A stretch of DNA of 64,000 nucleotides from Mycobacterium lehmannii. GTDB lineage: Bacteria > Actinomycetota > Actinomycetes > Mycobacteriales > Mycobacteriaceae. Shown here piece by piece: positions 1 through 8,045 of this stretch (the first letter of the stretch is position 1; each line of letters opens with the position of its first letter). The notes beneath the pieces were generated by a model that worked only from the letters and a program-made list of their open reading frames with translations, made no database searches and was not told where the DNA came from. The position numbers and the translations under genes are program-made. Where the stretch lies: the NCBI RefSeq assembly GCF_002245535.1, contig NZ_NKCN01000011.1, positions 62,001-126,000 of the forward strand. Reading direction: 5' to 3'.

Positions 1-1510
1 GAAAGCCTTGGCCGATGTCGAGGGAATCGCCCAGGTGCAGGCGATCACCCGGCCCGACGGCAAGCCGATCGAACACACGACGATCCCCTACATGATCGGC
101 CAGCAAGGTGTCGGCCAGCTCATGTCCAACGACTACCAGCAGGGCGTCATCGACAACATCATGGCCCAGGCCGACGAGATGGCCCACACCATCGAGTCGA
201 TGGAGAAGATGAACTCGATCACCCGTGAACTGTCCGTGGTGTCGCGGAGTATGGCCGACAAGATGACCGACACGTCGCTGACCGTGCAGGAAGTGCGCGA
301 CAACATCGCCAACTTCGATGACTTCTTCCGCCCCGTGCGCAACTACTTCTACTGGGAGCCACACTGTTTCAACATCCCGGTCTGCTGGTCGCTGCGTTCC
401 ATCTTCAACAGCCTCGACGGCATCTCGACCATGTCCGACGACTTCCAGGCGATGGTTCCTGACATCAACCGGATGGCCGACCTGACGCTGGAGATGACCG
501 CCGTGATGCCGGGGATGATCCAGTCGATGAAGAACCAGCGCCAGATGATGCTGAACCAGTATCAGGTTCAGAAGGCGCAGCAGGACCAGACCATGGAGCA
601 GCAGGAAGACAGTGCGGCGATGGGGGAGGCGTTCGACGAAGCCCTCAACGACGACTCCTTCTACGTTCCGCCGGAAGCGTTCACGAACGCCGACTTCATC
701 CGCGGCATGGACCTGATGATGTCGCCGGACGGGCACGCCGTCCGGTTCACCATCATCCACCAGGGCGATCCGCTGACCGAGGACGGCATTTCGCGGATCG
801 AACCGCTGAAGAAGGCCGCGGCGGCGGCGATCAAGGGCACGCCGCTGGAAGGTTCCTGGGTCTACGTCGGCGGCGCCGCGGCGATGTTCGACGACATGCA
901 GCAGGGCGCCGATTACGACCTGCTGATCGCGGTCACAGCGGCGCTCCTGCTGATCCTCGTCATCATGATGGTCATCACCCGAGCGCTGGTTGCCGCCCTG
1001 GTCATCGTCGGAACCGTGGCGCTCAGCCTGGGCACCGCGTTCGGGATGTCAGTGGTGCTGTGGCAGCACATCATCGGCATCCCCCTGCACTGGATGGTCC
1101 TGCCGATGGCGATCATCGTGCTGGTGGCCGTCGGCGCGGACTACAACCTGCTGCTGGTGTCGCGAATGAAGGAGGAAGTCCACGCCGGACTGCGCACCGG
1201 AACCATCCGCGCCATGGCGGGCAGCGGGCCCGTCGTCACCGCCGCCGGGTTGGTGTTCGCGTTCACCATGGCGACGATGGCGGTCAGCGACCTGATCGTC
1301 ATCGGCCAGGTCGGCACGACGATCGCGCTGGGCCTGATGTTCGACACGTTCGTAATCAGGGGATTGATGACGCCGTCGGTGGCCACGCTGCTCGGACGGT
1401 GGTTCTGGTGGCCGCTGCAGGTGCGCCAGCGTCCGCGCCCGGCGCCGTGGCCCCAGCCGATCCAACGCGATCCCGCGGGACATGGCGGACCGTTCGCCGA
1501 TGCCCATTAG
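1..1510 (+). CDS. MmpL-family RND transporter, C-terminal part (5' end outside window)
   Basis: About 500 C-terminal residues of an inner-membrane RND lipid/siderophore exporter. The reading frame is open from the first bases, so the true start lies upstream. Visible parts are the end of the second periplasmic (porter) domain (codons for roughly residues 1-300 of this fragment, including FIRGMDLMMSPDG) and a terminal bundle of five or six membrane helices. The GADYNLLL motif carries the Asp-Tyr pair of the proton relay known in MmpL proteins. The FVIRGLMTPS and GRWFWWP ending resembles MmpL4/MmpL5-type proteins, which in mycobacteria act with MmpS partners in mycobactin or glycopeptidolipid export. 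The substrate cannot be read from this fragment. The following lpd gene starts 9 bases after the stop. Confidence 0.9.
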   Translation, partial: KALADVEGIAQVQAITRPDGKPIEHTTIPYMIGQQGVGQLMSNDYQQGVIDNIMAQADEMAHTIESMEKMNSITRELSVVSRSMADKMTDTSLTVQEVRDNIANFDDFFRPVRNYFYWEPHCFNIPVCWSLRSIFNSLDGISTMSDDFQAMVPDINRMADLTLEMTAVMPGMIQSMKNQRQMMLNQYQVQKAQQDQTMEQQEDSAAMGEAFDEALNDDSFYVPPEAFTNADFIRGMDLMMSPDGHAVRFTIIHQGDPLTEDGISRIEPLKKAAAAAIKGTPLEGSWVYVGGAAAMFDDMQQGADYDLLIAVTAALLLILVIMMVITRALVAALVIVGTVALSLGTAFGMSVVLWQHIIGIPLHWMVLPMAIIVLVAVGADYNLLLVSRMKEEVHAGLRTGTIRAMAGSGPVVTAAGLVFAFTMATMAVSDLIVIGQVGTTIALGLMFDTFVIRGLMTPSVATLLGRWFWWPLQVRQRPRPAPWPQPIQRDPAGHGGPFADAH

Positions 1511-1519
1511 TGTGGGGGC

Positions 1520-2914
1520 GTGACCCACTATGACGTCGTCGTTCTCGGAGCAGGTCCCGGCGGGTACGTCGCGGCCATCCGGGCCGCGCAGCTCGGACTG
1601 AACACCGCCATCGTCGAGCCCAAGTATTGGGGCGGCGTGTGCCTCAACGTCGGGTGCATCCCGTCCAAAGCGTTGCTGCGTAACGCGGAGCTCGCGCACA
1701 TCTTCACCAAGGAAGCCAAGCAGTTCGGCATCAACGGAGAGGCGACGTTCGACTACGGCGTCGCCTTCGACCGCAGCCGCAAGATCGCCGACGGGCGCGT
1801 CGCCGGCGTGCACTACTTGATGAAGAAGAACAAGATCACCGAGATCCACGGCTACGGCAAATTCAAAGACGATCACACACTCGAGGTCGATCTGAACGAA
1901 GGCGGCACCGAGGCAGTCGAGTTCGACAACATCATCATCGCGACCGGTAGCAGCACCCGCCTGGTGCCCGGCACGTCCCTGTCCGAAAACGTGGTCACCT
2001 ACGAAGAACTCATCATGACGCGCGAGTTGCCCTCCTCGATCGTGATCGCCGGCGCCGGTGCCATCGGCATGGAGTTCGGCTACGTGATGAAGAACTACGG
2101 CGTCGACGTCACGATCGTCGAGTTCCTGCCCCGCGCGCTGCCCAACGAGGACGCCGACGTCTCCAAGGAGATCGAAAAGCAGTTCAAGAAGCTCGGTGTC
2201 AAGGTGCTGACCGGCACCAAGGTCGAATCGATCAAAGACAGCGGCGGCGACGTCACCGTGTCCGTCAGCAAAGACGGCAAGTCCGAGGACATCAAAGCCG
2301 AAAAGGTGCTCCAGGCAATCGGTTTCGCGCCCAACCTCGAAGGCTACGGGCTCGACAACACGGGCGTCGGAATCACCGAGCGCAAGGCGATCGACATCGA
2401 CGACTACATGCGCACCAACGTGCCGCACATCTACGCGATCGGCGACGTGACAGGCAAGTTGCAGCTGGCGCACGTGGCCGAGGCGCAGGGCGTCATCGCA
2501 GCCGAAACCATCGCAGGCGCAGAGACGTTGCCGCTCGGGGACTACCGGATGCTGCCGCGCGCGACGTTCTGTCAGCCGCAGGTCGCCAGCTTCGGGCTCA
2601 CCGAGGAGCAGGCCCGCGAAGAGGGGTACGACGTCAAGGTCGCCAAGTTCCCGTTCACCGCCAACGCCAAGGCGCACGGTGCCGGCGATCCCAGCGGCTT
2701 TGTCAAGCTGATCGCCGATGGCAAGTACGGCGAGCTGATCGGCGGCCACCTGATCGGCCACGACGTGTCCGAACTTCTGCCCGAGCTGACGCTGGCCCAG
2801 AAGTGGGACCTCACCGCCACCGAACTGGCGCGCAACGTCCACACGCACCCGACCATGTCCGAGGCCCTGCAGGAATGCTTCCACGGATTGCTCGGCCACA
2901 TGATCAACTTCTGA
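1520..2914 (+). CDS. lpdC: Dihydrolipoamide dehydrogenase (E3)
   Basis: A 464-residue cytosolic flavoprotein. It reoxidises dihydrolipoamide with NAD+ for the pyruvate and branched-chain 2-oxo acid dehydrogenase complexes, and in mycobacteria also for the peroxynitrite/peroxide reductase system with SucB and AhpD. Seen: FAD motif GAGPGG at residues 10-15; redox-active pair C41/C46 in [16 protein letters not shown]-binding [10 protein letters not shown] near residue 180; the dimer-interface catalytic pair H443/E448 in HTHPTMSE. Length and residue numbers match the M. tuberculosis enzyme exactly. Start is GTG at 1520, 9 bases after the mmpL stop. Confidence 0.97.
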   Translation: MTHYDVVVLGAGPGGYVAAIRAAQLGLNTAIVEPKYWGGVCLNVGCIPSKALLRNAELAHIFTKEAKQFGINGEATFDYGVAFDRSRKIADGRVAGVHYLMKKNKITEIHGYGKFKDDHTLEVDLNEGGTEAVEFDNIIIATGSSTRLVPGTSLSENVVTYEELIMTRELPSSIVIAGAGAIGMEFGYVMKNYGVDVTIVEFLPRALPNEDADVSKEIEKQFKKLGVKVLTGTKVESIKDSGGDVTVSVSKDGKSEDIKAEKVLQAIGFAPNLEGYGLDNTGVGITERKAIDIDDYMRTNVPHIYAIGDVTGKLQLAHVAEAQGVIAAETIAGAETLPLGDYRMLPRATFCQPQVASFGLTEEQAREEGYDVKVAKFPFTANAKAHGAGDPSGFVKLIADGKYGELIGGHLIGHDVSELLPELTLAQKWDLTATELARNVHTHPTMSEALQECFHGLLGHMINF

Positions 2915-2933
2915 GCCGGGTCCACACAGCAGC

Positions 2934-3224
2934 GTGGTTCAGACAACCAACACGGCGAGGGCACTCTGGGTCGCCGGCATCGGTGGCTTGGTGATCGGCC
3001 ATATCCTCTGGCTGGCCGGAATATCCTTCGCCACCTCGACCTCCGATGTCAGCACCTGGGTGCTGGTGGTGGCAGCGGTGTCGTTTGTCGTGGGCGGCGC
3101 GGTCGGCTGGCTGGGCTGGCGGGCGTATCAGCGCAGAAGCGAGGTGTGGGCGGCGTTCCTGTGCGCGCTGCCGGTCTCGCCGGTGCTGCTGTCGATGATC
3201 GTCCTCGGTATCACGTATCTCTAG
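2934..3224 (+). CDS. Small conserved membrane protein (Rv0463-like)
   Basis: A 96-residue protein with GTG start, 19 bases after lpdC and so probably cotranscribed with it. It shows three hydrophobic segments (about residues 12-32, 42-64 and 75-95) with a short basic loop, AYQRRSE, between the second and third. No catalytic motif is visible. Position and length match Rv0463, which has no assigned function. Confidence 0.85.
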   Translation: MVQTTNTARALWVAGIGGLVIGHILWLAGISFATSTSDVSTWVLVVAAVSFVVGGAVGWLGWRAYQRRSEVWAAFLCALPVSPVLLSMIVLGITYL

Positions 3225-3289
3225 CGCGCCGTTTGTGAACCTGCCGACGTTGACGGGCCGATGAGTGTCGTCAGATTCACACTCGAGCG

Positions 3290-3841
3290 CTAGTCCGGGA
3301 AGTCCAGCGGCACTTTCAAAGTGGTGATCGTGGCTGCCAGACCGTCGTACTGGGCGGCCAGCATGCAGAACTCGATCAGCTGCGGTTTGGTGAGGTGCCT
3401 GGCCAACACGGCCCAGGTCTCGGGTGAGACGCCGCGGGTCACGACGAACTCGTCGGTGGCGGTGATCAACGCGCGCTGGCGGTCGGTCAGCCCTTCGGCG
3501 TCGGGACCCTCGAAGATCTTCTTCTGCACGTCCGGGCCGAGCCCCCGGGTGCGGGCCAAGCGGCGGTGCTGCTGCAGTTCGTATTCGCAGTCCCGGAGAT
3601 GCCCGACCCGCAGGATGACGGTTTCAGCGTCCTGCACCGACAGCTTGCTCAGCATGCCGAGCAGCACCCCGCTGTACGGCAGCCACGCCAGGAACAGAAG
3701 CCGGTGTTGGCCAAGCACATTGAACAGACTGAAGCGGGGCGCCCTGATCGCGCGGGCGCCGAGCTTGGCGATGGCCCAGTTCAGCGGGCCGAGTTCCTTG
3801 AATCCACCGGGCGCGATACGTGCCGACTCGGGTGCGCTCAT
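3290..3841 (-). CDS. Carboxymuconolactone decarboxylase / AhpD-fold protein (Rv0464c-like)
   Basis: A 183-residue all-alpha protein of the CMD/AhpD-like family. The core reads VQDAETVILRVGHLRDCEYE then a second helical half ending FCMLAAQYDG. The usual CxxC peroxidatic pair of AhpD is not present: only a single Cys of the CEYE segment (about residue 85) sits at the motif, so classic alkylhydroperoxidase activity is doubtful. Start ATG at 3841 is chosen over longer upstream options, which would overlap ramB. It lies 28 bases downstream of the ramB stop on the same strand, so it is probably cotranscribed with it. Confidence 0.85.
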   Translation of the reverse strand: MSAPESARIAPGGFKELGPLNWAIAKLGARAIRAPRFSLFNVLGQHRLLFLAWLPYSGVLLGMLSKLSVQDAETVILRVGHLRDCEYELQQHRRLARTRGLGPDVQKKIFEGPDAEGLTDRQRALITATDEFVVTRGVSPETWAVLARHLTKPQLIEFCMLAAQYDGLAATITTLKVPLDFPD

Positions 3842-3869
3842 CACAGCGAGTCTACGTGTGGTCGCCGAA

Positions 3870-5297
3870 TCAAGGTCGACGTACCAGATAGGGCGAGACC
3901 GTGCTGCGGTGCTCGTCGATGTCGAGCGCACGGCCGAGGGCGGGGAAGGCGCGCTGCGGACAGTTGTCGCGTTCGCAGACCCGGCAACCGGCGCCGATCG
4001 GCGTCGACACCTCCCCGGACAGGTCGAGCCCCTCCGAATACACCAGCCGGTGGGCGTGGCGCAGCTCGCAGCCCAGGCCGATGGCGAACGTCTTACCCGG
4101 CTGGCCGTAGCGCTGCGCACGCCGTTCGACGGTGCGGGCCACCCACAGGTAGTTGCGCCCGTCGGGCATCTGCGCGACCTGCACTCCGATCTTGCCGGGG
4201 TTGGCGAATGTCTCGTAGACGTTCCACAACGGGCACGTACCTCCGCTGGAGGAGAAGTGGAAACCGGTGGCGGACTGGCGTTTTGACATATTGCCCGCGC
4301 GGTCGACGCGAACGAAGGACAGCGGCACACCGCGCATCGACGGCCGCTGCAGGGTCGACAGCCGGTGGGCGATCGTCTCGTAGCTGACCGAGTAGAACGC
4401 CGAAAGCCGCTCGACGTCGTAGCGGAAGTTCTCCGCGACATCGTGAAACTGCGCGTACGGCAACACCATTGCGGCGGCGAAGTAGTTGGCCAGGCCCAGT
4501 CGCGCCAGCCGCGTCGACTCGTCGCTGGTGAACTTGCCCTCGTCGACGAGCTTGTCGATGAGGTCGCCGAATTCCAGATACGCCAGTTCGACGGCCATCT
4601 TGAACACGGTCTGCCCGGATGAGAGGTGGTTGTTGAGCTCGAGTGTCTTGGTCTCGGGGCTGTAGCGGTGCAGCACTGATTCGCCGAGGTCCATGCGGTG
4701 GACGATGCGCACGCCGTGCACCATCGTCAGTCGGTCCGACAGTTGGCGGGCGAGTTCCGAGCGGTGCATCGGCATGCGGATGGTGAGGTCTTCGGCCGCG
4801 GTGTCGAGTTCGTGCAGATAGTTCTGTCGTTGGTAGAAGTAGTCGCGCACCTCCTCGTGGGGCATGGTGATCGCACCCGAGCCCGAGCTGAAGCCGCCGC
4901 CTGCGGCGAACCTGTCCTCGGTGGCCGCCGCCAGTCGGGTGGTGGTCAGCTGGTAGCGCCGGTGGAGGTTGACCATCGCGCGGGCGAGGTTGGGGTGCGC
5001 GGCGACCATGTCCGCGATCTCGGCCAGGTCGACGTTGATGTCGAGGTCGCGGTCGAGCGTGACCTCGCGTAGCTCCGCGACCAGACGGGTGTCGTCCTCG
5101 GAGGCGAAGAACGTCGCGTCGACGCCGAACACCTCGGTGATTCGCAGCAGGACGGCCACGGTCAGCGGCCGAACGTCATGCTCGATCTGATTGAGGTAGC
5201 TCGGCGAGATGTCGAGCATCTGGGCAAGCGCCGCCTGGCTGAAGCCACGCTCGCTTCGAAGTTGCCGAACCCGTGAGCCGACAAACGTTTTCGCCAC
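3870..5297 (-). CDS. ramB: RamB-type XRE regulator of acetate/glyoxylate metabolism
   Basis: A 475-residue transcription factor of the short-chain-fatty-acyl regulator family. An N-terminal XRE helix-turn-helix (about residues 8-62, with QAALAQMLDISPSYLNQIE) is followed by an IrrE/M78-like middle domain (about 150-320) and a C-terminal domain with conserved cysteines (GAGCRVCERDNCPQRAF). In Corynebacterium and M. tuberculosis RamB represses glyoxylate-cycle genes and its own gene; here icl lies about 1.2 kb away. Start is GTG at 5297. A TACGCT -10 ends 7 bases before it, so the message may be leaderless. A palindrome lies just upstream (5318-5336). Confidence 0.93.
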   Translation of the reverse strand: MAKTFVGSRVRQLRSERGFSQAALAQMLDISPSYLNQIEHDVRPLTVAVLLRITEVFGVDATFFASEDDTRLVAELREVTLDRDLDINVDLAEIADMVAAHPNLARAMVNLHRRYQLTTTRLAAATEDRFAAGGGFSSGSGAITMPHEEVRDYFYQRQNYLHELDTAAEDLTIRMPMHRSELARQLSDRLTMVHGVRIVHRMDLGESVLHRYSPETKTLELNNHLSSGQTVFKMAVELAYLEFGDLIDKLVDEGKFTSDESTRLARLGLANYFAAAMVLPYAQFHDVAENFRYDVERLSAFYSVSYETIAHRLSTLQRPSMRGVPLSFVRVDRAGNMSKRQSATGFHFSSSGGTCPLWNVYETFANPGKIGVQVAQMPDGRNYLWVARTVERRAQRYGQPGKTFAIGLGCELRHAHRLVYSEGLDLSGEVSTPIGAGCRVCERDNCPQRAFPALGRALDIDEHRSTVSPYLVRRP

Positions 5298-5304
5298 GTC
5301 AGCC

Positions 5305-5336
5305 AGCGTAGCAACGGTGCGAAGGCGCGCTTCGCA
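5305..5336 (-). promoter_or_regulatory. ramB promoter with palindromic candidate RamB operator
   Basis: On the minus strand a TACGCT hexamer (5305-5310) fits the TANNNT -10 and lies 7 bases before the ramB GTG. Directly upstream, at 5318-5336, is the perfect palindrome TGCGAAGGCGCGCTTCGCA (7-bp arms, 5-bp spacer), over the expected -35. Its half-site TTCGCA recurs twice in the icl upstream region. Autorepression by RamB is inferred from the known behaviour of the family and from this shared half-site. Confidence 0.5.
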
Positions 5337-5374
5337 TTGTTGGCAGATCCACCGCTGTGGCAGGATCGGCGGTC

Positions 5375-6205
5375 GTGAGCGAGAAGCAGGGATCGGGAAC
5401 GAGCCCGGCGCAGGGCCTGGCCAAGACCATGATGCCGGTCCCTGACCCGCACCCCGACGTCTTCGACATCGAGTGGCCGCTCCGGGTGGCCGACGTGGAC
5501 CGCGAAGGCCGGCTCAAATTCGACGCCGCGACGCGCCACATTCAGGACATCGGCTCCGACCAGTTGCGCGAATTGGGATTCCAGGAGACCCACCCGCTGT
5601 GGATCGTGCGCCGCACGATGATCGACATGATCCGCCCGATCGAGTTCCAGGACATCCTGCGGCTTCGTCGTTGGTGTTCGGGCACGTCGAACCGGTGGTG
5701 CGAGATGCGGGTGCGCATCGACGGCCGAAAGGGCGGGCTGATCGAATCCGAGGCGTTCTGGATCAACATCAATCGCGAGACGCAGGGACCGGCGCGCATA
5801 TCCGACGACTTCCTCGAGGGGTTGCGGCGCACGACCGACGTCAACCGGCTGCGGTGGAAGGAGTACCTGTCGGCGGGCAGCCGCGACAACGCCGACGACA
5901 TCCGCGAGTTCCCGACGCGGGTCAGCGACATCGACATCTTCGACCACATGAACAACGCGGTGTACTGGTCGGTGATCGAGGACTACCTGCACCACCATCC
6001 GGAACTGGCGCGGTACCCGCTGCGGGTGACGATCGAACACGACGCCGCGGTCGCCCTTGGCGACAAGATGGAGATTCTCAGCCACACCTATCCGCCCGGT
6101 TCGACGGACAAATTCGGTCCGGAGCTGACGGACCGCACTGTTACAACGCTCACATATGCGGTCGGCGACGAGGCCAAGGCCGTCGCAGCGATCTTCAACC
6201 TCTGA
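5375..6205 (+). CDS. Acyl-ACP thioesterase-like protein, double hot-dog fold (Rv0466-like)
   Basis: A 276-residue protein related to the FatA/acyl-ACP thioesterase family, expected to hydrolyse fatty acyl thioesters in the cytosol. The first hot-dog half runs about residues 25-150 (DVFDIEWPLRVADVDREG, IVRRTMIDMIRPIEF). The second half begins FPTRVSDIDIFDHMNNAVYW; this D-x-F-x-H-x-N pattern is the typical active-site strand-helix region. Start is GTG at 5375. An in-frame GTG at 5357 is possible, and so is ATG at 5426 or 5429, near where the M. tuberculosis protein begins. Transcribed divergently from ramB. Physiological substrate unknown. Confidence 0.85.
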   Translation: MSEKQGSGTSPAQGLAKTMMPVPDPHPDVFDIEWPLRVADVDREGRLKFDAATRHIQDIGSDQLRELGFQETHPLWIVRRTMIDMIRPIEFQDILRLRRWCSGTSNRWCEMRVRIDGRKGGLIESEAFWININRETQGPARISDDFLEGLRRTTDVNRLRWKEYLSAGSRDNADDIREFPTRVSDIDIFDHMNNAVYWSVIEDYLHHHPELARYPLRVTIEHDAAVALGDKMEILSHTYPPGSTDKFGPELTDRTVTTLTYAVGDEAKAVAAIFNL

Positions 6206-6220
6206 TCATGATCGGTTTAA

Positions 6221-6236
6221 CAGTACGAGCGTACTG
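6221..6236. terminator. Palindrome CAGTAC-GAGC-GTACTG after the thioesterase gene
   Basis: Perfect 6-bp inverted repeat with a 4-base loop, 16 bases after the stop codon of the thioesterase gene. It has no T-run, so it could be a weak mycobacterial-type terminator or a protein-binding site in the icl upstream region. Confidence 0.35.
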
Positions 6237-6294
6237 ACCTGCGGAAATCGCCTACTCATCGGTAACTTCTGAACCGGTCAAGCGCACCTGGTTC

Positions 6295-6342
6295 TTCGCA
6301 AGATTCGCAAATCCGGGGGAGTGGTTGGCGAAAGTTGGCACT
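6295..6342 (+). promoter_or_regulatory. Candidate RamB-like sites upstream of icl
   Basis: Two direct copies of TTCGCAA (6295-6301 and 6304-6310) and one AAAGTTGGCA (6331-6340) lie 130-180 bases upstream of the icl start. The published corynebacterial RamB core is AAAGTTTGCAAA; the second site matches it at 9 of 10 positions, and the others match its right half. The 15 bases 6328-6342 also match 13 of 15 positions of a sequence in the XRE-regulator promoter at 13102-13116. No -10 was assigned with confidence in this 267-base gap. Confidence 0.45.
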
Positions 6343-6472
6343 CGAAACGGCTGGACCTGCGCTAATGGACTGAGGCATCCTCGTAGTAGCGAAACTGCTA
6401 AACCGTTTGGGCGTTAACAAGCCGGGTACTCCGGCGGCGCCGCAGCGATAGTGAACAGATCGAAGGAGCGCC

Positions 6473-7759
6473 ATGTCAACCGTTGGCAAGCCGAAGAGCG
6501 CCGAGGAAATTCAGCGCGACTGGGACACCAATCCCCGCTGGAAAAACGTCACCCGCGACTACTCGGCCGAGGACGTCGTCGCGCTGCAGGGGACCGTCGT
6601 CGAGGAGTCCACGCTGGCCAAGCGTGGGGCGGAGATCCTCTGGAACCAGCTGCATGACATGGAGTTCGTCAACGCGCTCGGCGCGCTGACCGGCAACATG
6701 GCCGTCCAGCAGGTGCGCGCAGGGCTGAAAGCCATCTACCTGTCCGGGTGGCAGGTCGCCGGTGACGCGAACCTGTCCGGTCACACCTACCCCGACCAGA
6801 GCCTGTACCCGGCCAACTCGGTGCCGCAGGTCGTGCGCCGGATCAACAACGCGCTGCTTCGCGCCGACGAGATCGCCAAGGTCGAGGGAGACACCTCGGT
6901 CGAGAACTGGCTGGTGCCGATCGTCGCCGACGGCGAGGCCGGCTTCGGCGGTGCGCTGAACGTCTACGAGCTGCAGAAGGCGATGATCGCCGCCGGTGTC
7001 GCGGGTTCGCACTGGGAGGATCAGCTGGCATCGGAGAAGAAGTGCGGTCACCTCGGTGGCAAGGTGCTGATCCCGACCCAGCAGCACATCCGCACCCTGA
7101 CCTCGGCGCGTCTGGCGGCCGATGTCGCCGACGTCCCGACCGTGGTCATCGCCCGCACCGACGCCGAGGCGGCCACCTTGATCACCTCCGACGTCGACGA
7201 GCGCGATCAGCCGTTCATCACCGGTGAGCGGACCAAGGAAGGCTTCTACACCGTCAAGAACGGCATCGAGCCGTGCATCGCACGCGCCAAGGCCTACGCG
7301 CCGTACGCCGATCTGATCTGGATGGAGACCGGCACCCCCGACCTCGAGCTGGCCAAGAAGTTCGCCGAGGGCGTGCAGGCCGAGTTCCCGGACCAGATGT
7401 TGGCCTACAACTGCTCGCCGTCGTTCAACTGGAAGAAGCACCTCGACGACGCGACGATCGCGAAGTTCCAGAAGGAGCTGGGCGCGATGGGCTTCAAGTT
7501 CCAGTTCATCACGCTGGCCGGCTTCCATGCGCTGAACTACTCGATGTTCGACCTGGCTTACGGCTACGCCCGCAACCAGATGTCGGCATACGTCGAGCTG
7601 CAGGAGCGCGAATTCGCCGCCGAGGAGCGGGGTTACACCGCGACCAAGCATCAGCGCGAGGTCGGCGCCGGCTACTTCGACCGGATCGCCACGACGGTGG
7701 ACCCGAACAGCTCGACGACCGCGCTGAAGGGTTCGACCGAAGAGGGTCAGTTCCACTGA
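6473..7759 (+). CDS. aceA: Isocitrate lyase (Icl1 type)
   Basis: A 428-residue enzyme that cleaves isocitrate to glyoxylate and succinate in the glyoxylate shunt, and in mycobacteria also acts as methylisocitrate lyase in propionyl-CoA disposal. Seen: catalytic C191 in [11 protein letters not shown], the [10 protein letters not shown] metal-binding strand near residue 151, and [10 protein letters not shown] near residue 313. Length and the Cys position equal M. tuberculosis Icl1. ATG start follows a GGAG ribosome-binding site. The preceding 267 bases carry RamB-like sites. The stop codon lies inside the first unit of a 57-bp tandem repeat. Confidence 0.97.
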   Translation: MSTVGKPKSAEEIQRDWDTNPRWKNVTRDYSAEDVVALQGTVVEESTLAKRGAEILWNQLHDMEFVNALGALTGNMAVQQVRAGLKAIYLSGWQVAGDANLSGHTYPDQSLYPANSVPQVVRRINNALLRADEIAKVEGDTSVENWLVPIVADGEAGFGGALNVYELQKAMIAAGVAGSHWEDQLASEKKCGHLGGKVLIPTQQHIRTLTSARLAADVADVPTVVIARTDAEAATLITSDVDERDQPFITGERTKEGFYTVKNGIEPCIARAKAYAPYADLIWMETGTPDLELAKKFAEGVQAEFPDQMLAYNCSPSFNWKKHLDDATIAKFQKELGAMGFKFQFITLAGFHALNYSMFDLAYGYARNQMSAYVELQEREFAAEERGYTATKHQREVGAGYFDRIATTVDPNSSTTALKGSTEEGQFH

Positions 7760-7943
7760 CGATGCGCGGCCCCCAGGCCGCGAGGAAGAAGTGGAACCGA
7801 AGGCTGAAGCCACTGACGATGCGCGGCCCCCAGGCCGCGAGGAGGAAGTGGAACCGAAGGCTGAAGCCACTGACGATGCGCGGCCCCCAGGCCGCGAGGA
7901 GGAAGTGGAACCGAAGGCTGAAGCCACTGACGATGCGCGGCCC
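7753..7943 (+). repeat. 57-bp MIRU-like tandem repeat, three units plus a partial fourth
   Basis: Units start at 7755, 7812 and 7869, with a truncated copy from 7926. Copies are identical apart from one base (GAAGAAGTGG in unit 1, GAGGAAGTGG in units 2-3). The first unit overlaps the icl stop: TGA at 7757-7759 is followed two bases later by ATG at 7762. As 57 is a multiple of 3, all frames stay open. From ATG 7762 a 68-codon frame runs to 7968 and would encode a very basic 19-residue repeat (MRGPQAARRKWNRRLKPLT). The TGACGATG...GAGGAGGAAGTGG layout resembles mycobacterial interspersed repetitive units, which also overlap stop and start codons. Whether the repeat frame is translated is unknown. 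Confidence 0.85.
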
Positions 7944-7991
7944 AGGCCCCCTAGACCAGGCCCAGTAGGCTCACGAGGCCCAACGGCTTGT

Positions 7992-8028
7992 CATCAGGCC
8001 CCGTCCTTATATTGGGCGGGGCCTGATG
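7992..8028. terminator. Perfect 12-bp hairpin between icl and fadB2
   Basis: CATCAGGCCCCG (7992-8003) pairs perfectly with CGGGGCCTGATG (8017-8028) across a 13-base AT-richer loop. It ends 5 bases before the fadB2 ribosome-binding site. It may terminate icl transcription (mycobacterial terminators often lack a T-tail) or act as an operator or leader structure for fadB2. The sequence alone does not decide. Confidence 0.6.
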
Positions 8029-8045
8029 TTATGGAGAGGACGCAA

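Noticed and set aside
1049..2899. 616-codon minus-strand frame opposite mmpL and lpdC
   Set aside because: Mirror of two clear plus-strand coding genes; no ribosome-binding site or protein family.
3225..3289. Terminator between the convergent Rv0463-like and Rv0464c-like genes
   Set aside because: Only a 6-bp stem (GAGTGT/ACACTC) with a 10-base loop is visible and no T-run, too weak to call.
7753..7943. CRISPR array
   Set aside because: The 57-bp units are directly adjacent and identical throughout, with no unique spacers and no cas genes in the window, so this is a tandem repeat.
7791..8045. N-terminal extension of FadB2 made of acidic repeats
   Set aside because: The frame is open because the repeat unit is a multiple of 3, but a strong Shine-Dalgarno before GTG 8046 and the family length of about 285 residues fix the start downstream. 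A 12-bp hairpin also lies in between.
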